From Ferrimonas balearica (lineage in GTDB: Bacteria; Pseudomonadota; Gammaproteobacteria; Enterobacterales; Shewanellaceae), in the NCBI RefSeq assembly GCF_019802055.1, contig NZ_JAHVHW010000005.1, positions 84,346 to 148,345 on the forward strand: a stretch of DNA of 64,000 bases. The letters run 5' to 3'. A model generated the notes under the pieces. It saw only the letters and a list, made by a program, of their open reading frames with translations. It did no database searches and was not told the DNA's origin. This document shows, one piece after another, positions 25,388 to 35,099 of this stretch; positions within the stretch are counted from its first letter, which is position 1; each line of letters opens with the position of its first letter. The translations under genes and the position numbers were made by a program.

Positions 25388-25855
25388 ATGGCAAGGTCAC
25401 GCAGAACATACAACAACTGGCTGATCTTTCTGGTGATCGGAGCGGGTGCACTGCTTTACTCCACCGGCAGGATGACCTCCCCATCGGGTAACAGCCATCC
25501 CTTGCTGCCGGAATCCGTCGGGATTGAGGCGCTGGTCTATGCCGACCTGATTGTCCGGCCCGAAGCCCATCAAATCCGTTCCTCTCCCGCCTACCCGGAA
25601 GCCTTGTTGCAGCGACTGATTCAGGCCTGGCACGAGGCCCGTCTGGTGCCGATTGCGGAGCCGGACCCCAAACCTACGACACCGATACAGGTGGATGTGT
25701 ATCTGGACAATGGCTCTGCGCCACAAACCGCGCTACTGTACCCCCAGCAGGCGGCCGTTAAGATGCTGGGTCAGCCTCAATGGTGGCGGCTGGTGAACCA
25801 GGATATGGCGCTGCTGCTGCCCCCGGAACCGCCAACAGACACCACCCCGCAATAA
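25388..25855 (+). CDS. Uncharacterised membrane-anchored protein
   Basis: This 155-residue protein has one N-terminal membrane segment (WLIFLVIGAGALLYSTG) after a basic start, then a Pro-rich soluble part facing the periplasm by the positive-inside rule. I recognise no domain. It ends 9 bases before mutM with an AAGGAG site in between, so the two are probably co-transcribed. Function unknown. Confidence 0.75.
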   Translation: MARSRRTYNNWLIFLVIGAGALLYSTGRMTSPSGNSHPLLPESVGIEALVYADLIVRPEAHQIRSSPAYPEALLQRLIQAWHEARLVPIAEPDPKPTTPIQVDVYLDNGSAPQTALLYPQQAAVKMLGQPQWWRLVNQDMALLLPPEPPTDTTPQ

Positions 25856-25864
25856 GGAGAACCC

Positions 25865-26677
25865 ATGCCGGAATTGCCCGAGGTGGAGGTGACCCGACGC
25901 GGTATCACCCCCCACCTGGAAGGACGGGCCGTCACGGAAGTGATCGTTCGTAACCCCAAGCTGCGTTGGCCCGTGGACCCTCAGATCCAGCAACTGGCCG
26001 GCCAACCCATCCGCAGTGTCAGTCGACGCGCCAAATACCTGCTTCTGGAAACGGACGCCGGTGTACTGATCCTGCATCTGGGCATGTCGGGCAGTCTGCG
26101 GGTGCTTTCTCCGGCTCCTGAGCCTGGTAAGCACGATCATCTGGATCTGGTGCTGGACAGCGGCGCGGTGCTGCGTCTGAACGACCCAAGACGATTTGGC
26201 GCGGCGATCTGGTGGCAACTGCCCCTGGACGCGCAGCCGCTTCTGAACCGGCTGGGGCCGGAGCCCCTGACTCTGGCGTTTAATGCGGAGCAGTTGGCAA
26301 CGGCGCTCAAGGGCAAAACCAGCGCCATCAAGACGGCGCTGATGGACAATCATGTGGTGGTGGGTGTAGGCAACATCTACGCCAATGAGGCGCTGTTCGC
26401 TGCCGGGATCCACCCCAAAAAGCCGGCTGGCAAGCTCAGCAAGGCCCGTCTGGAGCGGTTGGTGGAGGAGGTCAAGGCGGTGCTGGCCCGAGCCATTGAG
26501 CAGGGCGGCACCACCTTAAAGGACTTTACCCAGGCCGATGGTAAGCCGGGTTACTTTGTTCAACAACTGAACGTCTATGGCCGGGGCGGGCAGCCCTGCG
26601 TTCAGTGCGGGGCGGAACTGAAAGAGATCAAACTGGGGCAGCGGGCCACCGTCTATTGTGGCCACTGTCAGCGTTGA
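25865..26677 (+). CDS. mutM: Formamidopyrimidine-DNA glycosylase
   Basis: This 270-residue base-excision repair enzyme removes 8-oxoguanine and other oxidised purines. The catalytic N-terminus [13 protein letters not shown] is intact (Pro after Met, then Glu). [25 protein letters not shown] and the C-terminal zinc finger CVQCG...VYCGHC are present. Length is standard. Its stop directly abuts the stop of coaD on the other strand. Confidence 0.97.
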   Translation: MPELPEVEVTRRGITPHLEGRAVTEVIVRNPKLRWPVDPQIQQLAGQPIRSVSRRAKYLLLETDAGVLILHLGMSGSLRVLSPAPEPGKHDHLDLVLDSGAVLRLNDPRRFGAAIWWQLPLDAQPLLNRLGPEPLTLAFNAEQLATALKGKTSAIKTALMDNHVVVGVGNIYANEALFAAGIHPKKPAGKLSKARLERLVEEVKAVLARAIEQGGTTLKDFTQADGKPGYFVQQLNVYGRGGQPCVQCGAELKEIKLGQRATVYCGHCQR

Positions 26678-27172
<495 letters not shown>

Positions 27173-27187
27173 TCACTGACAAAATGA

Positions 27188-28129
27188 TTAGGGGCTAGTG
27201 TATCCAGACAGGGCGTCAGAGCCCAGTGCGTCTTCAGAATCCGGCCACAGCATCGCCGCTGCGTTTCGACACTGGTTTTCCGGCTGCACCCGTGGCACCT
27301 GAGTGAGGTTGAGCACCGCTTGAGTCAGGCCTTGCCGAGTCAATGCACAGCTCTCTATGCCCGCCCGTCTCGCGGCGCGATAGAGTGGGGCGGGATGCTC
27401 CGTGAGCGCCAGAGTGGGCCGACGGGCGCTGGCGGAGGTCAGCAAGCGGTGCCAGCTGTCGCTGATAACACCGCGGGCGACGTTCAGGTGTTGGATCAGC
27501 AATGGCTCATCGTCAGCGGGCAGCACGGTAACGCCTCGCAGTGACGGGGGAGACGAGCCCCGCATCCAAAGGTAGGTGGGGCATTGCCGCTTTATCGCCA
27601 CCACCTGAGCCACTTCACTGACCAATTCCCTTTCCGCAGGGCTAAGCCGACTGCTCAGGGCAAACAGGTAACCGGGCGTCAGGCTGGGATCGGGCTCAAC
27701 CTCTGGGACCCAAAGCGAAAAAGGATGGGGACGGGGTCGATGCCACAGCATAATTCGCAGCCAATCCCATAGGGATAATTCGCAGCCATCCAGAACCCAG
27801 ATCGCCTCTACAGGGCTTCGCCGGGATAGGCCTCTCAGCTGCTGGGGCAATAGCGTCAGGATCACTCTGGCCCCCGCCAGAGGCCAGGTTTCGGGTAGGG
27901 GGCAATGGCTGATCACTGTGGTGCCGGGGTGGCACAAAAGAAAATCGGGGATCGATTTGAAGGCGACCTGGTTCGGACGTTGCTGGTATCCCGCCCAGTG
28001 GATCGCCACCTTGCCGTCCAGTGTGGCGGCAAGCGCCAGGTAGTTGAGCAGCAGCTCTTCGCCCTGCTGGCCGGCAGGGGGGATCAGCAGAAGCGTTGCC
28101 ATCTTGGCTGAGGCTGAGGCAGTGGTCAT
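27188..28129 (-). CDS. Uncharacterised protein at the edge of the LPS region
   Basis: This protein of about 313 residues has no motif I can name. It contains repeated Rossmann-like patches (AGARVILTLLPQQL, VAAIWVLDGCE-type segment, GVTVLPADDEPLLIQHLNV, and ALTEHPAPLYRAARRAG), which suggest a GT-B-like nucleotide-sugar fold, but the evidence is weak. The start is uncertain: ATG 28129 has a GGGGA site 5 bases before it; GTG 28189 and ATG 28099 are alternatives. It lies 24 bases upstream of coaD and may be co-transcribed with it. Confidence 0.6.
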   Translation of the reverse strand: MTTASASAKMATLLLIPPAGQQGEELLLNYLALAATLDGKVAIHWAGYQQRPNQVAFKSIPDFLLCHPGTTVISHCPLPETWPLAGARVILTLLPQQLRGLSRRSPVEAIWVLDGCELSLWDWLRIMLWHRPRPHPFSLWVPEVEPDPSLTPGYLFALSSRLSPAERELVSEVAQVVAIKRQCPTYLWMRGSSPPSLRGVTVLPADDEPLLIQHLNVARGVISDSWHRLLTSASARRPTLALTEHPAPLYRAARRAGIESCALTRQGLTQAVLNLTQVPRVQPENQCRNAAAMLWPDSEDALGSDALSGYTSP

Positions 28130-28449
28130 CGATTCCCCGTAATCTTCTCCATCATGGACGGCAGTGACAGTGCTTTTTGGTTGAATCACGGTTTAGATTG
28201 TTGTCCACAAAGCGACTGGTCGCCTTACGACCTTAGCGTATGGGTGCTCGCAATAGGAAGGGAAACGGCGCCATCTGTGAATCCTAGTGCAGCCAGGGCC
28301 GGGCTTTAGAGAAATCCCTATCCCAGGTCACTTCGATGGTGTTGCGAAAACTGTGCGCTGGAACAGCGCTGGCATTGAAAGTGTCCATTGATAATCCGGC
28401 AGCGTGTTACCATCGCCGGTTTAGTGCGATCAGTTTCGGGAACAAAACC
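28130..28449. other. Intergenic gap between the divergent genes
   Basis: About 320 bases lie between the proposed start of the minus-strand gene and the GT25 gene. A 5-base inverted repeat (GGTCG...CGACC near 28219-28233) is visible. No convincing promoter or gene was found. Confidence 0.3.
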
Positions 28450-29211
28450 ATGCCCAATACTCTCAAGGCTTTTGTGATCAATCTGGATCGAAGCCCAGAA
28501 CGAATGGAAGGGATATCGAAGAATCTTGATGCTTTAGGTATCCCCTTTGAGCGCGTAGCCGCTGTTGATGGCTCAAAACTGACTGAGCAGGAGATTGCCG
28601 AGCACTACTGTGAAGCGCTGAATAAAACGCTGCACTATCGACCGATGAAAGCGGGTGAAGTGGCTTGTTATCTCAGTCATCGCAAAGTGTGCCAGCAGAT
28701 CCTGGACAGTGGCCTGGATTACGGCCTGGTGCTGGAGGATGACGCCGAGCTGGTTCCCGGAAGCCGGGAGTTTGTGGAGAAAGCCGCCGCTTCTCATCAG
28801 CACTGGGACATCGTGAAGCTGTATGAAGGCCCCAACGCCAAGAAGGCGATTGATGCCCTGAAGGTGACCGAGCAGTTCAGCCTGACCGTAACGGCCAAAG
28901 TGCCTTCCGGCACCGTAGCGCAGATCATCTCCCGTGAGGGCGCCCGGAAGATCCTGGCCATGTCCGAACGCTTTGGCCGACCGATTGATCAGGATATTCG
29001 CCACTGGTGGCTGCATGATCTGAGGGTACTGGGGGTGTCACCGACATTGGTCAGCCACGTGGGGGAGGAAAGCGATATTGATGCCATCTCTGGCCATCGC
29101 AAAGTGCGTGATTACTCCAGGCTGAAACGGATGAAGCTCAAGCTGGCGTTCTCCATCTCTTCCAAGTTTCACGCCATGCCGAAACAGATTTTGGACGACA
29201 TCCGCTCCTGA
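28450..29211 (+). CDS. GT25-family (LOS/LPS) glycosyltransferase
   Basis: This 253-residue protein has the family 25 signature: AFVINLDRSPERMEGI at the N-terminus, PFERVAAVDGSKL, GEVACYLSHRKVCQQI, and the metal-binding DYGLVLEDDAELV. Later DQDIRHWWLHDLRV fits. Family members add sugars to LPS or LOS core. The start at ATG 28450 gives MPNTLKAF; the longer frame has no support. It stands alone and is followed by a bidirectional terminator. Confidence 0.9.
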   Translation: MPNTLKAFVINLDRSPERMEGISKNLDALGIPFERVAAVDGSKLTEQEIAEHYCEALNKTLHYRPMKAGEVACYLSHRKVCQQILDSGLDYGLVLEDDAELVPGSREFVEKAAASHQHWDIVKLYEGPNAKKAIDALKVTEQFSLTVTAKVPSGTVAQIISREGARKILAMSERFGRPIDQDIRHWWLHDLRVLGVSPTLVSHVGEESDIDAISGHRKVRDYSRLKRMKLKLAFSISSKFHAMPKQILDDIRS

Positions 29212-29218
29212 TGCATCA

Positions 29219-29249
29219 AAAAAGGCTGCCCATCGCAGGCAGCCTTTTT
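29219..29249. terminator. Bidirectional terminator after the GT25 gene
   Basis: A 12-base stem (29219-29230 and 29238-29249) starting with A5 and ending with T5 lies between the convergent genes, so it can serve both. Confidence 0.88.
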
Positions 29250-30103
29250 CAGACAAAGATTGAGAGCAGATGCCTCATAACAAGGCGCATGTCCCCGTTA
29301 TTCTCGGCATGGATCGCCTTCAATGAGCGATAGAGTTGGCCCCATCTTAAGCGATAGAAATTCTTCCTGATAAAGCGCTTCTCTTTGGTGACAACTTCAT
29401 CAATGTCATCGTAGACAGGGTGATGCAGTAGCCCCTTCTCAACGTGTTTTCTCAGCTTTCGTATCAGGTTAAATTTGCCAAGTCGGGTCAGGTTTAATGA
29501 CGCGCATGAGAACCCATGGTTAGCCAGTCTGCCACAGACAAAAGATTCGTCGTTGGGGTAAAAGCGGGATCCATCGTAGCGTTGAGCCAAAGCGACTCTT
29601 TCTGACTGCAGATACGCGACCGCCCTGTTAGAGAGGCGGACGAGAGGAAAAAAGCCGCCATAAGAGGTTTCATCGTAGTAGCGGTGGTAGTGCCTGGCCC
29701 AGGTGGCGGAGGGCTCCAGTTCCCTGAACCGGTGGATCAACAGATCCTCGGTGCGACTCCGGGATTCAGCGGTCAGTTTCTTCAGTGCTTCTGAGTCGGC
29801 GTAGACGTCGCTTTCGATCAGCCAGTAATAATCAAAATCACTGCGGCGCTCATAGACGCCGTAAAAGCAGTGGTCGCCACAACGCCAGCCCAGCCTATTA
29901 ATACCGACATCAAGTCGATGAGTTTTGACGTAGTCGGGGAGACAGCAGATGTTGGCTTCACCCTCGATCTCCGTCGAATCGACAGCGATGAAGGCGGCAC
30001 CTTCTCCAAAAGCACTTTGGAGCAGGGAGAAAAGCGCCCTTTCTTGCTGGCCGAACTGAGCACAGCGCAAGATGACGCATTCACTTGCATTTGTCATATC
30101 CAC
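29249..30103 (-). CDS. Putative glycosyltransferase, family not assigned
   Basis: This 284-residue protein has FDYYWLIESDVYADSEAL at about residues 89-107, a plausible GT-A acidic metal-binding site, and SYGGFFPLVRLSNRAVAYL later. Its low-complexity basic C-terminus (KRFIRKNFYRLRWGQLYR) may contact membrane. The start may be GTG 30103 or ATG 30097. Base composition is lower in GC than its surroundings, shared with the next two genes, which suggests acquisition by transfer. Function inferred from context. Confidence 0.6.
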   Translation of the reverse strand: MDMTNASECVILRCAQFGQQERALFSLLQSAFGEGAAFIAVDSTEIEGEANICCLPDYVKTHRLDVGINRLGWRCGDHCFYGVYERRSDFDYYWLIESDVYADSEALKKLTAESRSRTEDLLIHRFRELEPSATWARHYHRYYDETSYGGFFPLVRLSNRAVAYLQSERVALAQRYDGSRFYPNDESFVCGRLANHGFSCASLNLTRLGKFNLIRKLRKHVEKGLLHHPVYDDIDEVVTKEKRFIRKNFYRLRWGQLYRSLKAIHAENNGDMRLVMRHLLSIFV

Positions 30104-30118
30104 ACCGGCATAAAAAGG

Positions 30119-30514
30119 TCAGATGGACTTTACGATCTCGATAATCTCTGTGGTTGATATGGAGGGGGTTCGTGGAAAGTAGACGACTTCACAGATGTCA
30201 TTGAACTCGTCAAATTTGCCTTCCCAGTCGTCACCCATCGCAAGCACATCAGCACGATAGTAGTTGATGTAGTCACGTTTTTTTTCCAGAGACTCTTCGA
30301 AGAACACCTCATCAACAAAACTCAGTGACTGAATAATTTTGAGTCGGTCATACTGGTTGTAAACCGGTGCGCGATTCTTTTTCGACATATTGAGCGCGTC
30401 ACTGGAAACACCAACGATCAAGGTATCTCCCAATGAAGCGCAGCGCTCCAGAATGTTGACATGTCCAACGTGGAACACGTCAAACGTACCGAATGTGATG
30501 ACTCTCTTTTGCAT
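30119..30514 (-). CDS. TagD-like glycerol-3-phosphate cytidylyltransferase
   Basis: This 131-residue enzyme has the nucleotidyltransferase motif ITFGTFDVFHVGHVNILERC (HxGH at about residue 15-18) and TPSISTTEIIE near the C-terminus, with length equal to TagD/TarD. It should form CDP-glycerol from glycerol-3-phosphate and CTP. In this Gram-negative it pairs with a CDP-glycerol glycerophosphotransferase-like gene at 32725 and a LicD-like gene 2 bases upstream. Confidence 0.87.
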   Translation of the reverse strand: MQKRVITFGTFDVFHVGHVNILERCASLGDTLIVGVSSDALNMSKKNRAPVYNQYDRLKIIQSLSFVDEVFFEESLEKKRDYINYYRADVLAMGDDWEGKFDEFNDICEVVYFPRTPSISTTEIIEIVKSI

Positions 30515-30516
30515 AA

Positions 30517-31194
30517 TTACACCAGCAATCCTTTATCAATGAGCATGGCTTTAAGCTTCTCGGATGATCCCGCATAACACTGAGCGTCTTTTTGAGTGAA
30601 AGTGTAGTTATTGAAATCAATGAAGTTACGGGTTTTTTTGATATTCCAATCGTTTCCGTAGTGCTGCTCAAAGATGGAAACCGGGTCAGTCGGCATCATT
30701 AAGCCGAGCGATTCATCGTGATGGAGCTCAATTTCGGGGTAACTGACTGAAAAGTAGCTATCAAAGTTTCTTAGCTTGATAGAGCCTTTTTTGCTTTTTA
30801 CTTTGTTGCCGGTACGGAAATTCGGGCAAAGGTGAACGCTTCGCCCCGCCTCGTTTGAGAGGTAAAAGAAGTCGATCCCTACTTTCTTATAGGTAAAGCT
30901 CAACTCGATGAGTTCGTCATTGACTACGGATGCCCCTTTCAATGAGGCTCCGAGCGACTCCACCTTCTCGATGAACTTAAGAGACATCAATGAGCGGTCA
31001 AAAAAGGCAAAGTCGTAATCGTCTGCGAACAGGAAAGCCTTGTCCCGATGAAGAGAGAGTAGCGTCCCAAACATGGGGAAAACCGGTTCCTTCAGTGCCC
31101 TGACGAGTTCCAGAACCTCTTCAGAGAGATGGGAGTAATCTTTCTTGTTGCTTTCGATTATTCCCAATTTTGACAGCAGGGTTTTCAGTCCCAT
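30517..31194 (-). CDS. LicD/fukutin-like phosphotransferase
   Basis: This 225-residue protein has the nucleotidyltransferase-fold pattern of LicD and fukutin-related proteins: VFPMFGTLLSLHRDKAFLF followed by ADDYDFAFFDRS (acidic pair). Family members transfer phosphorylated alcohols such as phosphocholine, or glycerol/ribitol phosphate, to glycans. GC content is visibly lower than in neighbouring housekeeping genes. It is 2 bases from the TagD-like gene, so they form one unit. Substrate is inferred from that neighbour. Confidence 0.72.
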   Translation of the reverse strand: MGLKTLLSKLGIIESNKKDYSHLSEEVLELVRALKEPVFPMFGTLLSLHRDKAFLFADDYDFAFFDRSLMSLKFIEKVESLGASLKGASVVNDELIELSFTYKKVGIDFFYLSNEAGRSVHLCPNFRTGNKVKSKKGSIKLRNFDSYFSVSYPEIELHHDESLGLMMPTDPVSIFEQHYGNDWNIKKTRNFIDFNNYTFTQKDAQCYAGSSEKLKAMLIDKGLLV

Positions 31195-31701
31195 TTTTAA
31201 TCTCCGAAATCGTCAGCTCTTTCTCAAGTCCGGTGCGAAAACCCATCGGGCTAAACGCATACTTCATTGTATATGTTGGAAAAAAGTAGTCTCGCTGTGA
31301 CGATATAATCCCTCAGGTCATCGTCGTCACCGAAGGGGCGAGAGTCTAGCATATGCACTATGCCTTCTCGAATTGTGGCGGAATTCCCGACCCAGAAAGG
31401 GCGGGTTTTATGGCCAAGATCGCAAATTTCTTCCATGGCTGCTGCCAAGGCATTTGTATCCGGCCAACAGCCTTCCCTACCCCCGCCGGATGGCGGGCTC
31501 GGGTGAGTCCAATCCAGATTGCGGTGACAGCGACATCACTTGTCGGCAGTGCATGCGCCCCTCCCGACTGCAGCGAGTTTTTTGATTAAGCGACTGGATT
31601 GGGCCTGGTCATTAACTGTGAAACGGTATCGGTGTTCAGGGTATAATCCACGCCTTTGATGACGAGTACCGCTTCTGAGGGCGGTGAACTGAGTGGTTCA
31701 T
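31195..31701. other. Gap with a possible gene remnant and a TATAAT
   Basis: About 500 bases lie before the next gene. On the minus strand an open frame ending at 31251 reads CWPDTNALAAAMEEICDLGH and continues with WVGNSATIREGIVHMLDSR; it has no clear start and looks like the end of a lost gene, perhaps a glycosyltransferase. A perfect TATAAT at 31642-31647 upstream of the next gene is a candidate -10 with a poor -35. Confidence 0.35.
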
Positions 31702-32613
31702 ATGACAGCGCGACAGGTATCAGACTTCACTCTCTGGGAAACCATGCAGGAAGCCGGGTTGCGTCTGGCCGCTTCTGGCTGGATTCCGGGGCGTTGGTTT
31801 AATTCCGCTTTGCCCAAACAAAGTGAACTGACGTCGGCCGAGGGGCCGATCACTCTGGAGATTGTCAGCCACTGCTGGAAGTACTCCGAATTTCAGCTGT
31901 ATCAGCTGAGTTCTTTGGTAAACCATGCGCCCAAAGCGATGAAGGTGGTGCATACCGTGTTTTACTCCGAAGAGGATGAAGATACGGTACGTCTGCTCGA
32001 TTTCTTCCGTCCGATGGAGGTGGAGAACGTCACCTGGAATTTCCAGGCCATGCCCAAAGAGGAACTGTTCCGCCGTGCCATTGGGCGCAACCGGGCAGCT
32101 AAGGCGACTCAGGCAGATTGGATCTGGTTTACCGACTGTGACGTGGTGTTCCATGAAGGGGCGTTGGATACCCTGGCCACTCAACTGGAGGGGCGTCAGG
32201 AGTATCTGGTGTATCCGGAGCAGATGCTGGCGACCGATCTGCTGCCCAAGGATGACCCGCTGATTCTGGAGGCAAAGCGTCATCCTCGCCTGATGGAACT
32301 CGACCTGACGCGCTTCTCCGTGCGTAAGTTCAGCCGTGCCACCGGGCCGATTCAGATTGCTCATGGTGATGTGGCCCGGGCGTGTGGCTATTGTCAGGAC
32401 CTGAAGCTGTATCAGAAGCCGATGCCGCGTTGGAGCAAGTGCTATGAAGATCGCGCTTTCCGCTGGTTGCTGGGCACCCAGGGCACGCCGATTTCCGTGC
32501 CCAACGTGCTCTTTATCCGTCACGCGGAAAAGGGGCGTTATCAGCAGGGCAGCCAGATTTCGCTGCTGCGTAAGACCATCCGACGCATCAAATCGGCGCT
32601 GATCGGACGCTGA
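31702..32613 (+). CDS. GT-A type glycosyltransferase
   Basis: This 303-residue protein has IVSHCWKYSEFQLYQLSSLV followed by the DxD-like DWIWFTDCDVVFHEGALDTL at about residues 139-158, and RWSKCYEDRAFRWLLGTQG near the C-terminus. This is a GT-A glycosyltransferase-like fold; no exact family was fixed. ATG 31702 is chosen over GTG 31693. It stands between the remnant region and a terminator, within the LPS block. Confidence 0.75.
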   Translation: MTARQVSDFTLWETMQEAGLRLAASGWIPGRWFNSALPKQSELTSAEGPITLEIVSHCWKYSEFQLYQLSSLVNHAPKAMKVVHTVFYSEEDEDTVRLLDFFRPMEVENVTWNFQAMPKEELFRRAIGRNRAAKATQADWIWFTDCDVVFHEGALDTLATQLEGRQEYLVYPEQMLATDLLPKDDPLILEAKRHPRLMELDLTRFSVRKFSRATGPIQIAHGDVARACGYCQDLKLYQKPMPRWSKCYEDRAFRWLLGTQGTPISVPNVLFIRHAEKGRYQQGSQISLLRKTIRRIKSALIGR

Positions 32614-32617
32614 CAAC

Positions 32618-32643
32618 AAGCCGCCCTCCAGGGCGGCTTTTTT
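32618..32643 (+). terminator. Terminator after the GT-A gene
   Basis: A 9-base GC-rich stem (32618-32626 and 32631-32639) with a 4-base loop is followed by T run, 5 bases after the stop. Confidence 0.88.
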
Positions 32644-32724
32644 GTGGTGCGTTCACCTGCGCGCTTTCCCCACAGAAAGTACCGTGTATACAATTCCCAC
32701 ACTCTGTCGAACTGGCCCTGACCT

Positions 32725-33741
32725 ATGCACCGCTACCTTTTCTATATCGAGCAGCCTTATTCCTTCTCCATTCTGCGCCCGCTGCAGGCGGAGATCCGCG
32801 CTCAGGGAGGAGAGGTTCGCTGGTTTTTGAAGGGGGATAAAGTGCAGCCGGCGTCGTTGGCGCAGGATGAGGTGGCGCTGAACCGTGTTGCCGAGGTGCA
32901 GGCTTACGATCCTCGGGCGGTGTTCGTGCCGGGCAATGTGGTGCCGGACTTTTTCCCCGGGGTGAAGGTACAGGTATTCCATGGGCTTGAGTGGAAGAAA
33001 AAGGGGCACTTCCGTATCCGGGGGTTTTTCGATCTCTACTGCACCCATGGGCCCATCACCACAGAGCGGTTTCGTACTCTGTCACAACAGCATGGTGGCT
33101 ATTTTGAGGTGATTGAGACCGGCTGGCCCAAGATGGATCCCTACCTGGGAGGGGCTGTCCATCCGCTCTCATCACCCCCCACCGTGGTGTACGCGCCAAC
33201 CTTCTCACCGGCACTGACCTCGGTTCCGGATCTGTTTGAGCCGATCAAGGTCCTCAGCGAGCAGGGAGCCTTCCGCTTTGTGGTGAAGTTCCACCCCAAG
33301 ATGGATCCGGAGTGGGTGGCCCGTTATCGCGCCATTCAGGGGCCCAACCTGGTGGTAAGCGAAGAGGGAGATCTGCTTAAAGTGTTCGGGGAGGGGGATC
33401 TGGTGCTGTCCGACACCTCCAGTGCAGTAACGGAAGCCCTGATGATGGGCAAGGTGGTGGTGACCTATCGCAACAGCCAGCCGCAACCCTGTCTGCTGGA
33501 CTTTGACGAGGCGGATAAGCTCGTCAGCCAGTTGGCCCAGGGGTTGGCGCCCGAGCCCAAACTGCTGGCCGCGATTGAGAGCTACCTGGACCAGGTGCAT
33601 CCCACTCTGGACGGTCGGGCCAGTCAACGGGTGCTGGAGGCGGTTGAACAGGTGGTGGCGCAAGGAGTCCGGCCCAAGCCCTGGAATATTCTCAGGAAGT
33701 TGAAAATCCGTCGGGCGCTGAGCTATTACCGCGTGTTCTGA
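32725..33741 (+). CDS. CDP-glycerol glycerophosphotransferase-like protein (TagB/TagF family)
   Basis: This 338-residue protein has the family features VQVFHGLEWKKKGHFRIRGF, LYCTHGPITTERF, VVYAPTFSPAL, RFVVKFHPKMDPEW and LVLSDTSSAVTEALMMGKVV. Such enzymes transfer glycerol phosphate from CDP-glycerol, in Gram-positives to teichoic acid. With the TagD-like gene it could decorate LPS core or O-chain with glycerol phosphate. It is alone on its strand, 111 bases after the previous gene. Confidence 0.82.
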   Translation: MHRYLFYIEQPYSFSILRPLQAEIRAQGGEVRWFLKGDKVQPASLAQDEVALNRVAEVQAYDPRAVFVPGNVVPDFFPGVKVQVFHGLEWKKKGHFRIRGFFDLYCTHGPITTERFRTLSQQHGGYFEVIETGWPKMDPYLGGAVHPLSSPPTVVYAPTFSPALTSVPDLFEPIKVLSEQGAFRFVVKFHPKMDPEWVARYRAIQGPNLVVSEEGDLLKVFGEGDLVLSDTSSAVTEALMMGKVVVTYRNSQPQPCLLDFDEADKLVSQLAQGLAPEPKLLAAIESYLDQVHPTLDGRASQRVLEAVEQVVAQGVRPKPWNILRKLKIRRALSYYRVF

Positions 33742-33796
33742 AGATGGACTGTTTTTGAGCGTCAGAAACGGATTCTCGGAAAAATGGTAATGACCG

Positions 33797-33829
33797 AAAC
33801 ACCCCTCTGATCTCCGGTGCTGGGTGTTT
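33797..33829. terminator. Weak terminator-like inverted repeat
   Basis: Perfect 8-base arms (33797-33804 and 33822-33829) with a 17-base loop lie between the convergent ends of the glycerophosphotransferase and the GT4 gene. The loop is long and the T-run short, so function is doubtful. Confidence 0.3.
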
Positions 33830-33876
33830 GCCGTGCATCGGCAGCATTGGATAGCCCGCCATCTCCATCCCTCCCC

Positions 33877-34986
33877 TTAATCCAACTCCGAGGCCAGCTC
33901 CCGATAGACCGCCAGGGTAGCCTCCACCCCCTGTTCCACATTGAAGTGCTCGATCACCCGTTGCCGGGCCGCTGCCCCAAAACGAGCGGTCAGGGCGGGG
34001 TTGAGGTAGAGCTGGTAGATGGCGTCCGCCAACGCCCGGGCATCGCCGGGTGGCACAATCAGTCCGGTCTCCTCATCTGCCACCAACTCTGCATTGCCGC
34101 CGGTATCGGACATCACCGCCGGGGTGCCGTATGAGTTGGCCTCCAGAATTGCGCGACACAGCCCCTCCCGCTTGATGGTTGGCAACACCGCCAAATCACA
34201 GGCAGCCGCGACTTCCGGGGCATCATTGCGCCAGCCCAAAGGGTGGATCTGAGCGGGGCACCCGCTTTCGGCAATCATCTTTTGGATCTTGGGGTTGTTG
34301 GGGTCGGCCCCCACCAGCAGCAGGTGGATGGCGTGGCCTTCCGGCCAGTGGTGGGTGGCGTCCATCAGCACCTGAAGCCCTTTTCTCGGCCGCAGATTGG
34401 CCACCAGCGTGACTTTGAATGCGTTATCCGGCAGTCCGAGCGCACTCAGATCTGCAGGGGGATGTTGGTACCAGCTTTGATCGTGTCCTTTGTAGACAGT
34501 GGTTAATCGCCGCTCCGGTCGGGAGACGTGCTTCGCCAGATCCTGTTCTACCGCTTTGGCGACGCAGATAATCTTGTCGATGCGGGGGTGCAGCATGGAG
34601 AGGTAACTGGAGGGATCGAATCGTCGGATATTGCCGGTTTGGCCCCGGTAGGCGATCACTTTCACCGGCAGACCGATGGCGGCAGTGGCCCCATTACTGA
34701 CCGGCGTATTTGAGAACAGGTGCAGGATCTGGATGTCGCGCTCCCGAATCACCCGACGGATATGGCGAATGGCGCCGAGGGAGAGTTTTCGTTCCAACGG
34801 TTGCGGGATCACTTCGATACCGCGCTCCTGGTAAAATCCCTCCAGAATGCTGCCCGGATTGCACATCACCGTGACCTCAACCTCGCCACTCTTATGAAGA
34901 GCCGCCACCTGGGCCGCTTCAGGCCGGATGGGATTGATGTTGGTACGGTACTCCCGCTCGATGATCAGGGCGCGGATCGGGTTCAT
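33877..34986 (-). CDS. GT4-family glycosyltransferase
   Basis: This 369-residue GT-B enzyme has the donor-domain sequence VTLVANLRPRKGLQVLMDAT and LAVLPTIKREGLCRAILEAN, with the E-x7-E-type pattern, then SYGTPAVMSDTGGNAELV. ATG 34986 (MNPIRALIIEREYRTN) is preferred to GTG 35007. A terminator-bounded gap of 114 bases separates it from the uronate genes upstream. It is likely an LPS-core enzyme. Confidence 0.87.
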   Translation of the reverse strand: MNPIRALIIEREYRTNINPIRPEAAQVAALHKSGEVEVTVMCNPGSILEGFYQERGIEVIPQPLERKLSLGAIRHIRRVIRERDIQILHLFSNTPVSNGATAAIGLPVKVIAYRGQTGNIRRFDPSSYLSMLHPRIDKIICVAKAVEQDLAKHVSRPERRLTTVYKGHDQSWYQHPPADLSALGLPDNAFKVTLVANLRPRKGLQVLMDATHHWPEGHAIHLLLVGADPNNPKIQKMIAESGCPAQIHPLGWRNDAPEVAAACDLAVLPTIKREGLCRAILEANSYGTPAVMSDTGGNAELVADEETGLIVPPGDARALADAIYQLYLNPALTARFGAAARQRVIEHFNVEQGVEATLAVYRELASELD

Positions 34987-35050
34987 GGTTTGTCTTATGC
35001 TGAACACGGATACCTAAATCTACCCTTGGTATGCTGTTCGCAACCAGAAC

Positions 35051-35083
35051 AAAAACGGGGATCGCTCAGCGATCCCCGTTTTT
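35051..35083 (-). terminator. Terminator of the ugd-epimerase unit
   Basis: A long perfect stem (35051-35066 and 35068-35083) has a T-run on the minus strand. It follows the epimerase stop by 17 bases and blocks readthrough into the GT4 gene. Confidence 0.9.
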
Positions 35084-35099
35084 TTGCCCCTTTTCTGAT

